Shown here one piece after another: positions 14,312-20,102 of a stretch of 20,102 nt of DNA. The stretch spans positions 1-20,102 of the forward strand of contig URIR01000036.1 in NCBI GenBank assembly GCA_900547955.1. Reading direction: 5' to 3'. The DNA is from an uncultured Eubacteriales bacterium (GTDB lineage: Bacteria; Bacillota; Clostridia; Christensenellales; QALW01). How positions within the stretch are numbered: the stretch's first letter is position 1; each line of letters opens with the position of its first letter. A model generated the notes under the pieces. It was not told where the DNA came from and did no database searches. It worked only from the letters and a program-made list of their open reading frames with translations. The position numbers and the translations under genes are program-made.

Positions 14312-14378
14312 AAATAAACAGCCCCTCTTGGGAGCATGGAGAAATCCCCGGCATGCTCTCAGGAGGGGCTGTTTATTT
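14312..14378. terminator. Long convergent terminator between codY and purF
   Basis: A 16-bp perfect stem (aaataaacagcccctc with gaggggctgtttattt) continues into a second pairing block (TTGGGAGCATG with CATGCTCTCAG) around a loop of about 13 bases. T-rich flanks lie on both sides, so it can stop transcription from codY (plus) and from purF (minus). It is unusually long for a terminator. Confidence 0.8.
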
Positions 14379-14441
14379 TAGTCTGTACGGCGTTTTTAGC
14401 CGATGCGGCTTTTATGCCATATGCGCCTGCAAGGCTGAATT

Positions 14442-15878
14442 TTAAGCTTTTCCGGCAAATGCACAGCGGCGGCATTTTTCAACGTCCAGAGGGTAATTGC
14501 CGTCGAAGCAGCCGGTGCAGAAGCCTATATCGGTATCATTCTGTACGGCTGAAACAAGCTCCCTTAGGGGAAGATAGGTGAGAGTGTCCGCGCCTATCAT
14601 TTTGCGTATATCCTCTATGGAGTGAGTTGCGCTTATCAAATGCTTTTTGGAGGGAGTGTCTATCCCAAAATAGCATGGATAGTTTACGGGCGGCGAGCAT
14701 ATGCGCATATGCACTTCCTTAGCCCCGGCGCTCTTAAGCATATCCACCAGCCGTTTAGAGGTAGTTCCGCGTACTATTGAATCGTCTATGAGCACTATTC
14801 TTTTTCCGCGCACGTTGGCTGCGGTTGCGTTAAGCTTCATGCGTACAGCCAGCTCGCGCATTGACTGCTCAGGCTGTATGAAGGAACGTCCTACATATCT
14901 GTTTTTTATAAGCGCGTCTCCGTAAGGAATACCGCTTTGGCGCGAATAGCCTATGGCCGCGGCCAAGCCCGAATCAGGCACGCCTGCGACCATATCCGCT
15001 TCTACAGGGGCTAAACGGGCCAGGCTGGCGCCCACGCGCAGGCGGGAGCCCATAACGTCCAAGCCGTCTATTACCGAATCGGGGCGGGCAAGATACACAT
15101 ATTCAAATATGCACAGACCGCTTGGAGAGCGTCCGGAAAGCGGGTCGTATCTGAGCGACTGTACGCCTTCGTCTGAAATCATTATGATTTCGCCCGGCTC
15201 GATATCTCGTATAAGGGATGCGCCTACTGCGTCCAGAGCGACAGATTCCGAAGCGAGGATATATGAATCGCCCTTTTGGCCAAGGCAGAGCGGACGTATG
15301 CCCTTGGGGTCCCTGACGCCTATAAGCATATTTTCATTGGCGATTACAAGGGAATACGAGCCCTTTAAATCGTTCATCATAGTGCGGACGGCGCTTTGTA
15401 TATCCAAATGAGAATATCTGGCAAGCAGATGCACAAAAATTTCGGTATCTGTTTGAGTTTGGAATACCGCTCCTTCGTTTTGCAGACGCCGTGCCAGCGC
15501 GGCGGAATTGAGGAGAGTGCCGTTATGCGCCACGGCCAGCACGCCGTTTCGATAATTGGCGACAAGGGGCTGGGCGTTTACTACAGTATTGCTTCCCTTT
15601 GTAGAATATCTTACATGACCTACCGCAATTTTCTGTCCTTTAAATTGGGAGATGCTTTGCGGATTGAAAACCTCGCTTACTAATCCGAGATTCTTATATT
15701 GTACAATTTTTTTACCGCTTATCGCCGCGATGCCGGCGCTTTCCTGTCCGCGGTGCTGAAGCGCGTGCAGAGCGAAATACAGCATGTCGGGCGAAAGCTC
15801 TCCCTTATTAAATATGCCGGCTACGCCGCATTCTTCGCTGAAATGCTCCTGAACGGCAAAAATATCCTTTTCATGCAT
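14442..15878 (-). CDS. purF: Amidophosphoribosyltransferase (PurF)
   Basis: 478 aa. PurF makes 5-phosphoribosylamine from PRPP and glutamine, the first step of purine synthesis. A 16-residue propeptide ends at SEE before CGVAGIF, whose Cys becomes the catalytic N-terminal residue of the glutaminase domain. GHVRYSTKGSN and AHNGTLLN follow. The PRPP-binding motif is VLIDDSIVRGTTS. Likely iron-sulfur ligands are present as in the Bacillus enzyme: Cys in LCIFEYVYLARPDS, Cys in MRICSPPVNYPC and the CTGC pair in GFCTGCFDGNYP. ATG 15878 follows AAAGGTG at eight bases; the in-frame TTG at 15884 is less likely. It lies 20 bases after purC in one operon. Confidence 0.95.
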   Translation of the reverse strand: MHEKDIFAVQEHFSEECGVAGIFNKGELSPDMLYFALHALQHRGQESAGIAAISGKKIVQYKNLGLVSEVFNPQSISQFKGQKIAVGHVRYSTKGSNTVVNAQPLVANYRNGVLAVAHNGTLLNSAALARRLQNEGAVFQTQTDTEIFVHLLARYSHLDIQSAVRTMMNDLKGSYSLVIANENMLIGVRDPKGIRPLCLGQKGDSYILASESVALDAVGASLIRDIEPGEIIMISDEGVQSLRYDPLSGRSPSGLCIFEYVYLARPDSVIDGLDVMGSRLRVGASLARLAPVEADMVAGVPDSGLAAAIGYSRQSGIPYGDALIKNRYVGRSFIQPEQSMRELAVRMKLNATAANVRGKRIVLIDDSIVRGTTSKRLVDMLKSAGAKEVHMRICSPPVNYPCYFGIDTPSKKHLISATHSIEDIRKMIGADTLTYLPLRELVSAVQNDTDIGFCTGCFDGNYPLDVEKCRRCAFAGKA

Positions 15879-15898
15879 AAGCAAAACACCTTTCTGAA

Positions 15899-16612
15899 TT
15901 ATTTGCCCAGAACCCGCCGCATAAGCTCTTGATATGCTTCGGCTTCATGTCCCATATCTCTGCGGAACAAATCCTTATCCAGCTTGCGTCCGGTAGTGGT
16001 GTCCCAGAAACGGCAGGTATCGGGAGAAATCTCGTCGGCCAGTATAATCTGGTCGTGGAAACGCCCAAATTCCAGTTTAAAATCAACCAAGGTAACGTTA
16101 AGAGGCTTAAAGAAATCTATAAGGAGCTGATTGACTTTATAAGCTATGTCGGCAATTTGACCCATTTCTTCGGGGGTGGCGAGCCCAAGGGCATAAATAT
16201 GCGAGCAGTTTATAAGGGGATCGCCCAGCTCGTCGTCTTTATAGTAATATTCAAGAACGGTTTTGGCCATGCTTGTGCCCTCGGGCAGACCAAGGCGCTT
16301 TGAAAGGCTGCCTGCGGCGATATTACGAACAACTACCTCTACCGGAACTATACTTACTTTTTTAACAACAGTTTCGCGCGGAGAAAGCTCCTCTACAAAA
16401 TGAGTGGGTACTCCTTTTTCCTCCAGCATTTTAAAGAGATAATTGGAAACGATATTATTAACTTCGCCCTTATCTTCAATAGTGCCCTTCTTAAGGCCGT
16501 TTAACGCCGTAGCGTCGTCTTTGTAGGAAACTATAACATAATCCGCGTTATCTGTGGCGTATACTTTTTTTGCTTTGCCTTCGTAAAGCTGAGCGCCTTT
16601 TTTCAATTCCAT
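15899..16612 (-). CDS. purC: Phosphoribosylaminoimidazole-succinocarboxamide synthase (PurC)
   Basis: 237 aa. PurC joins CAIR and aspartate with ATP to give SAICAR in purine synthesis. The SAICAR synthetase signatures are present: LYEGKAKKVYAT at the start, VEVVVRNIAAGSLSKRLG, LVDFKLEFGRF and ILADEISPDTCRFWD. Length is standard for the single-domain form. ATG 16612 is preceded by GAGGTGAT. It is the first gene of a purC-purF unit; other pur genes are not next to it, because codY and its terminator follow purF. Confidence 0.96.
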   Translation of the reverse strand: MELKKGAQLYEGKAKKVYATDNADYVIVSYKDDATALNGLKKGTIEDKGEVNNIVSNYLFKMLEEKGVPTHFVEELSPRETVVKKVSIVPVEVVVRNIAAGSLSKRLGLPEGTSMAKTVLEYYYKDDELGDPLINCSHIYALGLATPEEMGQIADIAYKVNQLLIDFFKPLNVTLVDFKLEFGRFHDQIILADEISPDTCRFWDTTTGRKLDKDLFRRDMGHEAEAYQELMRRVLGK

Positions 16613-16644
16613 GATATCACCTCATATTATTTGTTTATAGAATA

Positions 16645-16673
16645 ATTTTAAGTTACATTTATGGATGTGTCAA
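16645..16673 (-). promoter_or_regulatory. Promoter of purC-purF
   Basis: On the minus strand a perfect TTGACA (16673-16668) and TAAAAT (16650-16645) are 17 bases apart. purC starts 32 bases further. This is a near-consensus sigma-A promoter. Confidence 0.8.
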
Positions 16674-16707
16674 CAGCAAACGCTTTATTTTTACAAACAA
16701 TTTTAAT

Positions 16708-16728
16708 AAATGTTCGTTAAATGTTCGG
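16708..16728 (-). promoter_or_regulatory. PurBox-like direct repeat upstream of purC
   Basis: Read on the minus strand, CGAACATTT occurs twice with a period of 11 bases, 35 bases upstream of the purC -35. The distal copy (TTTTCCGAACATT) fits the Bacillus PurR box AWWWCCGAACWWT at all but the first base. In Bacillus two boxes are inverted and further apart, so this tight direct repeat is a variant or a site for another regulator. Confidence 0.45.
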
Positions 16729-16750
16729 AAAAACGCTGTTATTTTTTAAG

Positions 16751-16780
16751 TTGACAAAAGCGCACGTTTATCTATATAAT
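16751..16780 (+). promoter_or_regulatory. Promoter of the tRNA-Arg gene
   Basis: TTGACA (16751-16756) and TATAAT (16775-16780) are both perfect, with an 18-base spacer. The tRNA begins 24 bases after the -10. Confidence 0.8.
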
Positions 16781-16804
16781 AGCGTTGTTAAAATTTTTAT
16801 ATTA

Positions 16805-16881
16805 GTACCCGTAGCTCAGCTGGATAGAGCGTCAGACTCCGACTCTGAAGGTCAGAGGTTCAAATCCTCCCGGGTACACCA
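16805..16881 (+). tRNA. tRNA-Arg (anticodon CCG)
   Basis: 77 bases with an encoded CCA end. The acceptor stem is GTACCCG/CGGGTAC with discriminator A. The D-arm has GCTC...GAGC. The anticodon stem TCAGA/TCTGA holds the loop CTCCGAC, giving anticodon CCG for the Arg codon CGG. The T-arm has loop TTCAAAT; its outermost pair (A-C) is mismatched. It has its own promoter and terminator and stands alone. Confidence 0.95.
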
Positions 16882-16884
16882 CGT

Positions 16885-16920
16885 CAGGAGCAGGCTATAT
16901 ATAGCCTGCTCCTGGTTTTA
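16885..16920 (+). terminator. Terminator of tRNA-Arg
   Basis: A perfect 14-bp stem (CAGGAGCAGGCTAT / ATAGCCTGCTCCTG) with a tiny loop is followed by GTTTTATAAAAA. It starts three bases after the tRNA CCA. Confidence 0.88.
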
Positions 16921-17110
16921 TAAAAATCTGGGGCATATTAACGTCTCTCTTCCATTTAGTCTCGCGGCATTAATACTCTGTTTGCAGCTTTGATAACGCA
17001 ATAACGGCCTGTTTTTTATTTATTACGCATTTAAATAGTTTGTGAGATTGGAATATTTTTTATTATTTTTAGAGAATATATTTTTAAAACAGTTTTTAGG
17101 AGGCGGCTCC

Positions 17111-18409
17111 ATGGTTTCGTTATGGGAAGAAAAAGCTCAATTTTCCGAATTTAAAAGTCTGGACGGGGATATAAGCACCGATGTTTTGATTATCGGAGGA
17201 GGAATGGCGGGCATTTTGTGCGCTTATATGCTTCAGCAGGCGGGAGTGCCTTATGTGCTGGTTGAGGCCGAAACTATATGCGGGGGCATAACTAAAAATA
17301 CTACTGCGAAAATTACCTCTCAGCATGGATTGATATACAGCAAGCTTATTAAGACGCTTGGGCTGGAAAAAGCCAAGGGATATTTTCGCGCGAATGAAGA
17401 GGCGTTGGAAGCCTATCGCCGTATTTGCCAGAATATAGATTGTGACTTTGAACAGAAGAATGCGTATGTTTATTCTATAGACGACCTTAAAAAGATAGAG
17501 GACGAGCTTAACGCGCTTGAACGTTTGGGAGCAGAGGCGGAGTTTTCTAAAGAGACGGCGCTTCCTTTCAGAATTGCCGGAGCCGTAAAATTTCCCAGAC
17601 AGGCGCAATTTAATCCGTTGAAATTTGCCGCCGCTATAACGCGTGAATTGAATATTTTTGAGCATACGAGGGTATGCGAGCTAAAGGAAGGCTGGGCGGT
17701 AACTGATAAGAGCAGAATTAATGCTGGAAAAATAATAGTGGCGACGCATTTCCCGTTTTTAAATAAGCATGGGAGCTATTTTATTAAGCTTTATCAGCAT
17801 CGTTCATATGTTATCGCGTTGAAAAATGCTCCTGAAATAGACGGCATGTATGTGGACCAGGCTCAGAACGGCATGTCCTTTAGGAATTATAAGGGATATC
17901 TTCTGATTGGAGGAGGGGACCACCGTACCGGTAAAAAGGGAGGAGCCTGGCAGGAGCTTAGAAGCTTTGCGCGCCGTTATTATCCTGAGGCGGAGGAAAG
18001 GTATTTTTGGGCAACTCAGGACTGCATGACCTTGGACGGTATCCCTTATATTGGCGCGTATTCTGCAAACACAACCAATTTATATGTAGCTACAGGCTTT
18101 AATAAATGGGGCATGACTTCTTCCATGGTTGCTGCCACGCTTCTATGCGACATGGTTATGCAAAAGCATAATGCATATGAGGAGGTTTTTACTCCGTCCC
18201 GGAGTATTCTCAAGCCTCAGCTTGCAGTAAACGCTTTTGAGGCGGTAGTCAATCTTTTGACGCCTGCAGCTAAACGCTGCCCGCATTTAGGCTGCGCTTT
18301 AAAATGGAATAGATACGAGCATACATGGGACTGTCCCTGCCATGGCTCGCGCTTTACTAAGGAGGGCAGGCTGATAGATAATCCGGCTACGGGCGATTTA
18401 AAGGAGTAA
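17111..18409 (+). CDS. FAD-dependent oxidoreductase with C-terminal Rieske [2Fe-2S] domain
   Basis: 432 aa from ATG 17111, seven bases after TAGGAGG; an upstream in-frame GTG (17042) only extends into AT-rich leader. The N-terminus has the dinucleotide-binding fold TDVLIIGGGMAGILCAYMLQQAG with Glu of the FAD-ribose site in VLVEAE. A DadA-like (D-amino acid/glycine oxidase type) body runs to about residue 370, including LYVATGFNKWGMTSS. The last 45 residues form a Rieske domain with the full CPHLGC ... CPCHGS motif: Cys390/His392 and Cys408/His411 as cluster ligands, Cys395/Cys410 as the usual disulfide. The substrate is not deducible. Such fused enzymes occur in many anaerobes. The neighbours are small ferritin-like proteins and CsoR, which hints at redox or metal stress. 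Confidence 0.92.
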   Translation: MVSLWEEKAQFSEFKSLDGDISTDVLIIGGGMAGILCAYMLQQAGVPYVLVEAETICGGITKNTTAKITSQHGLIYSKLIKTLGLEKAKGYFRANEEALEAYRRICQNIDCDFEQKNAYVYSIDDLKKIEDELNALERLGAEAEFSKETALPFRIAGAVKFPRQAQFNPLKFAAAITRELNIFEHTRVCELKEGWAVTDKSRINAGKIIVATHFPFLNKHGSYFIKLYQHRSYVIALKNAPEIDGMYVDQAQNGMSFRNYKGYLLIGGGDHRTGKKGGAWQELRSFARRYYPEAEERYFWATQDCMTLDGIPYIGAYSANTTNLYVATGFNKWGMTSSMVAATLLCDMVMQKHNAYEEVFTPSRSILKPQLAVNAFEAVVNLLTPAAKRCPHLGCALKWNRYEHTWDCPCHGSRFTKEGRLIDNPATGDLKE

Positions 18410-18470
18410 GCTTGGTTTAAATTAGCTTTAAACGCGAATAATAATATAAAAATATACAGGAGGTTTTATT

Positions 18471-18689
18471 ATGAATGATAAAAATGGATTTATGCTTTCA
18501 AACCGCGACAGGGTATTACGGGGCTGGCAGGCGTCAACCCAGCTTGTGAGGGAATATCAGGATTACGCCCATGAAATGGAGGAGGATGAAAAGCTTTCAA
18601 AGCTCTTTGCGCATATGGCCGAGGATGAAGCGGAGCATGCCGCAAAGCTGCTTGTATTGCTTCAGGGCTATGATAAACAGAGAGTTTAG
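18471..18689 (+). CDS. 72-aa helical, ferritin/rubrerythrin-like small protein
   Basis: Starts at ATG 18471 after CAGGAGG. The product is all-helical in character with a very acidic core: REYQDYAHEMEEDEKLSKLFAHMAEDEAEHAAKLLVLL. The E..DEAEHA pattern resembles the metal-binding ExxH helix of rubrerythrin and ferritin-like proteins. At 72 aa it could supply only two helices, so it may dimerise to build a four-helix bundle. It lies 61 bases behind the FAD-Rieske gene in the same direction. Family membership is probable, not certain; function in oxidative or metal stress is inferred from composition and neighbours. Confidence 0.75.
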   Translation: MNDKNGFMLSNRDRVLRGWQASTQLVREYQDYAHEMEEDEKLSKLFAHMAEDEAEHAAKLLVLLQGYDKQRV

Positions 18690-19036
18690 CATGTAATATG
18701 ACCGCTTTATGAGCTGCGGTGTAGTTTTCAGATTGGGTTTTACCTTTAGTTTATAAGAAACTGCACGGTTAGGATGCATGAATTTACGTTCGGAGAGCGC
18801 TGCTTTCGCTTGCATTGCGTTCAGTACGCGCCGTTCAAGCGTCTCGGCACAATTTTCATGCAATCTGAAGTCTCAAACGGAGAGAATCTCTTTATTTTCA
18901 AAGCAAACGATGGAGGCATACTGAGCATATGAGGATGGAGGATAATGCGGAAAATAAAAAACTCTTCCGTTATGAGACGTGCAATTCCTTGCAATCTGAT
19001 AGCAGACGCATATGAAAAATAATGAGGAGATTAAAA
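18690..19036. other. 347-base gap with overlapping open frames but no firm gene
   Basis: No terminator with a clear T tract is seen. At 18774-18932 a 52-codon frame (starts MHEFTFGERCF) is open, and at 18778-18924 a second plus frame (starts MNLRSESAAF) is open too, while the minus strand is open from 18863 leftward. None has a good ribosome binding site at its start. Dual openness without codon bias suggests a repeat or remnant and not a working gene. TGCAATCTGA occurs twice (near 18860 and 18993). GTCTCAAACGG and CCGTTATGAGAC form a loose inverted pair. The last bases (GAGGAGA) are the binding site of the next gene. Confidence 0.5.
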
Positions 19037-19471
19037 ATGATTGAAAAGGATACGATAAGGCTTTTAAGGGAATGCGACGCAGGAATAAAAATGGGAGTAA
19101 GCGCTATAGATGAGGTTATGGATTATGCAAGCTCTGAGGATTTAAAGAAGCGGCTTGTCCAATGCCGGGCGAAACACGAACAATTAAAACGGGAGATAAG
19201 GTCATTGTTGGATAGATATGAGGATGAGGGAAAAGAGCCTAATCCTGTTGCAAAAAGCATGTCATGGATGAAGACTGGAGTAAAGCTGGCGGTAAATCAA
19301 TCGGATGCTACTATTGCTGATTTAATTACCGACGGCTGCAATATGGGAGTTAAATCCCTTAACAGGTACCTTAACCAGTTTAAGGCGGCGTCTGAGGAGG
19401 CTAAGGATATAACCAAGCGGCTTATTAAGCAGGAGGAGGAGCTTTGCGCGGATATGCGCGGCTATTTATAA
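19037..19471 (+). CDS. 144-aa four-helix-type protein, ferritin-like or DUF2383-like
   Basis: ATG 19037 follows GAGGAGA at seven bases; an ATG at 19022 in frame would put the binding site inside the gene. The 144 aa are helical throughout, with heptad-like hydrophobic spacing: IEKDTIRLLRECDAGIKMGVSAIDEVMDYA, then LKKRLVQCRAKHEQLKREIRSLLDRY, and a C-terminal TKRLIKQEEELCADMRGYL. Two helical pairs around a central GxxLAV/NQSDATIADLITDGCNMG segment resemble the small ferritin-like proteins annotated with DUF2383 or PA2169-type domains. Metal ligands are not obvious. Two Cys lie at the ends of helices. It sits between another ferritin-like gene and csoR. Assignment to the family is tentative. Confidence 0.75.
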   Translation: MIEKDTIRLLRECDAGIKMGVSAIDEVMDYASSEDLKKRLVQCRAKHEQLKREIRSLLDRYEDEGKEPNPVAKSMSWMKTGVKLAVNQSDATIADLITDGCNMGVKSLNRYLNQFKAASEEAKDITKRLIKQEEELCADMRGYL

Positions 19472-19508
19472 CATTGATATAAAGGGCTGCGGTTGGCGTA
19501 ATCTTAAA

Positions 19509-19559
19509 AAGCATAGAACAAATCAGGGCTTGACAGGGGCCCTGATTTGTTCTATGCTT
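19509..19559. repeat. Perfect 21-bp inverted repeat enclosing the csoR -35 element
   Basis: Positions 19509-19529 (aagcatagaacaaatc then AGGGC... ending in GC) are the exact reverse complement of 19539-19559, with a nine-base loop TTGACAGGG. There is no T tract after the right arm, so it is a poor terminator. The loop supplies a perfect -35 hexamer and the right arm carries a possible -10. Confidence 0.93.
19530..19558 (+). promoter_or_regulatory. Promoter of csoR inside the palindrome
   Basis: TTGACA at 19530-19535 and TATGCT at 19553-19558 are 17 bases apart. A perfect TATAAT lies at 19559-19564 but at 23 bases from the -35, too far. Either way the promoter overlaps the 21-bp palindrome, so hairpin or cruciform formation, or a dimeric regulator, could affect it. 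Confidence 0.6.
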
Positions 19560-19563
19560 ATAA

Positions 19564-19581
19564 TATACCCGATATGGTATA
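19564..19581 (+). promoter_or_regulatory. CsoR-type operator candidate
   Basis: TATACC (19564-19569) and GGTATA (19576-19581) form a 6-6-6 inverted repeat directly between the promoter and the ribosome binding site AAGGAGG of csoR. Known Firmicutes CsoR operators have the same ATACC...GGTAT halves. It suggests negative autoregulation. Confidence 0.6.
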
Positions 19582-19594
19582 AGGAGGCTATATT

Positions 19595-19870
19595 ATGAAA
19601 CAGTGCATGGATGCGGAGAATCTTCACAGGCGGTTGAAAAAAATTATAGGGCAGGTGCAGGCTATAGACAGGATGGTAGATGAGGATGTTCCCTGCGAGG
19701 ACGTGCTGGCGCTGATTAACGCGGCGAAATCTGCGCTGCATAAGGCGGGGCAGGTTGTGCTGGAAGGGCATATAAAGCATTGCGTGCGGGACGGGATAGA
19801 ACACGGGGATGCGGATAAGACCATTGAAAGTTTTGCTAAGGCAGTAGAGCGTTTTGCCAATATGAAATAA
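19595..19870 (+). CDS. csoR: CsoR-type copper-sensing transcriptional repressor
   Basis: 91 aa of the CsoR/RcnR/FrmR family: all-helical DNA-binding repressors that release DNA when they bind their effector. The family start NLHRRLKKIIGQVQAIDRMVDED is clear. Candidate Cu(I) ligands match the CsoR triad: Cys34 (DVPCEDVL), His59 and Cys63 (EGHIKHCV, spaced HxxxC). This argues for copper sensing, not persulfide (CstR lacks the His) or formaldehyde/nickel sensing. A Cys4 near the N-terminus is extra. ATG 19595 follows AAGGAGG. An operator-like repeat lies just upstream, and no copper ATPase or chaperone is inside the window, though the partial ORF at 20070 begins with Met/His/Gly-rich sequence. 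Confidence 0.92.
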   Translation: MKQCMDAENLHRRLKKIIGQVQAIDRMVDEDVPCEDVLALINAAKSALHKAGQVVLEGHIKHCVRDGIEHGDADKTIESFAKAVERFANMK

Positions 19871-19887
19871 ATGATATATATCACAGC

Positions 19888-20013
19888 TTGGATAATTTGA
19901 CAGTCAATGAGCAGGATTCATTAGAGCGCAGCTTTTATAATATGGGCTTTAGGGGTTATAAAAGATACAAACTGGACGAACAGGGAAAGCCTTATCCTAT
20001 TAATTATATATGA
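19888..20013 (+). pseudogene. Possible C-terminal fragment of a lost gene
   Basis: A frame open from 19840 (no ATG until 19942) reads naturally as the end of a protein: HSLDNLTVNEQDSLERSF, then YNMGFRGYKRYKLDEQGK, then PYPINYI and TGA at 20011. The part before 19871 overlaps csoR in another frame. A TTG at 19888 is a possible start but has no ribosome binding site. It may be the remnant of a gene deleted at its 5' end, or a short protein with a rare start. No family is recognised. Confidence 0.35.
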
Positions 20014-20069
20014 CAAACAAATAATAAACTACATTTATATAATTCTTTTCAGAGGGGAGAGAGGAAGGA

Positions 20070-20102
20070 ATGGAGGGAATGCACGGAGGGCATCGGGAGC
20101 GG
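20070..20102 (+). CDS. Start of a Met/His/Gly-rich protein, cut by the window end
   Basis: ATG 20070 follows a very purine-rich stretch ending GAGGAAGGA, a strong ribosome binding site. A TATAAT lies at 20038-20043 without a clear -35. Only 11 codons are visible (MEGMHGGHRER). The Met/His/Gly content is compatible with a metal-binding N-terminus and would fit a gene near csoR, but 11 residues are too few for a function call. Confidence 0.5.
   Translation, partial: MEGMHGGHRER

Noticed and set aside
14312..14378. Long hairpin between codY and purF as a mobile repeat
   Set aside because: Position between convergent genes and T-rich flanks on both sides are explained by a two-way terminator.
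16613..16804. Purine riboswitch in the purC leader
   Set aside because: The leader is too short (about 30 bases after the promoter) and lacks the aptamer core; control by an upstream protein-binding site is more plausible.
18597..18863. 88-aa minus-strand ORF
   Set aside because: It overlaps the end of a well-supported plus-strand gene, has no ribosome binding site and no recognisable motif.

Overview
The window is most likely chromosomal DNA of an anaerobic, endospore-forming clostridium (Bacillota, Clostridia). Support comes from the three-gene spoVAC-spoVAD-spoVAE set, the mrnC-rlmB-sigH order, an hslV-hslU-codY operon, strong AGGAGG-type ribosome binding sites, ATGA/TAATG start-stop overlaps and AT-rich spacers with TTGACA/TATAAT promoters. 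The species cannot be named from sequence alone.

Layout. 1-2323: spore-membrane operon; two tiny coupled ORFs (51 and 44 codons) lead into spoVAC, spoVAD and spoVAE, then a terminator. 2438-6165: a secreted wall-associated type gene (signal peptide, DNRLRE domain, ricin-B lectin, unknown C-terminal domain) followed by a single-pass membrane protein. This large gene is broken inside its DNRLRE domain by a 276-bp insertion that has near-perfect terminal inverted repeats, a TA target duplication and three interleaved internal inverted repeats. Removing it with one TA restores the frame exactly. 6181-9985: rhamnulokinase (rhaB), Mini-RNase III (mrnC) and an RlmB-type 23S rRNA methyltransferase (rlmB) with overlapping ends, then sporulation sigma factor sigH. 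9951-10174 (minus): a 33-aa Asn/Gln/Lys-rich microprotein resembling small spore proteins, with a sigma-G-like promoter. 10409-11442 (minus): dusB. 11516-14378: hslV, hslU and codY, closed by a long two-way hairpin. 14442-16728 (minus): purC-purF with a TTGACA-17-TAAAAT promoter and an upstream PurBox-like direct repeat. 16751-16920: tRNA-Arg(CCG). 17111-19471: FAD oxidoreductase with a C-terminal Rieske domain and two small helical ferritin-like proteins. 19509-20102: csoR with its own promoter and operator-like repeat, an orphan C-terminal coding fragment, and the first 11 codons of a Met/His/Gly-rich protein that runs off the end.

How it fits together. Most of the window is core gene content (sporulation, RNA maturation, protein quality control, purine synthesis). 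The accessory parts are the interrupted lectin gene with its membrane partner and the stress/metal cluster at the right end. The clearest unusual object is the mobile element at 3893-4170; the next are the palindrome-embedded csoR promoter and the unlisted microproteins at 108-394 and 10011-10112.
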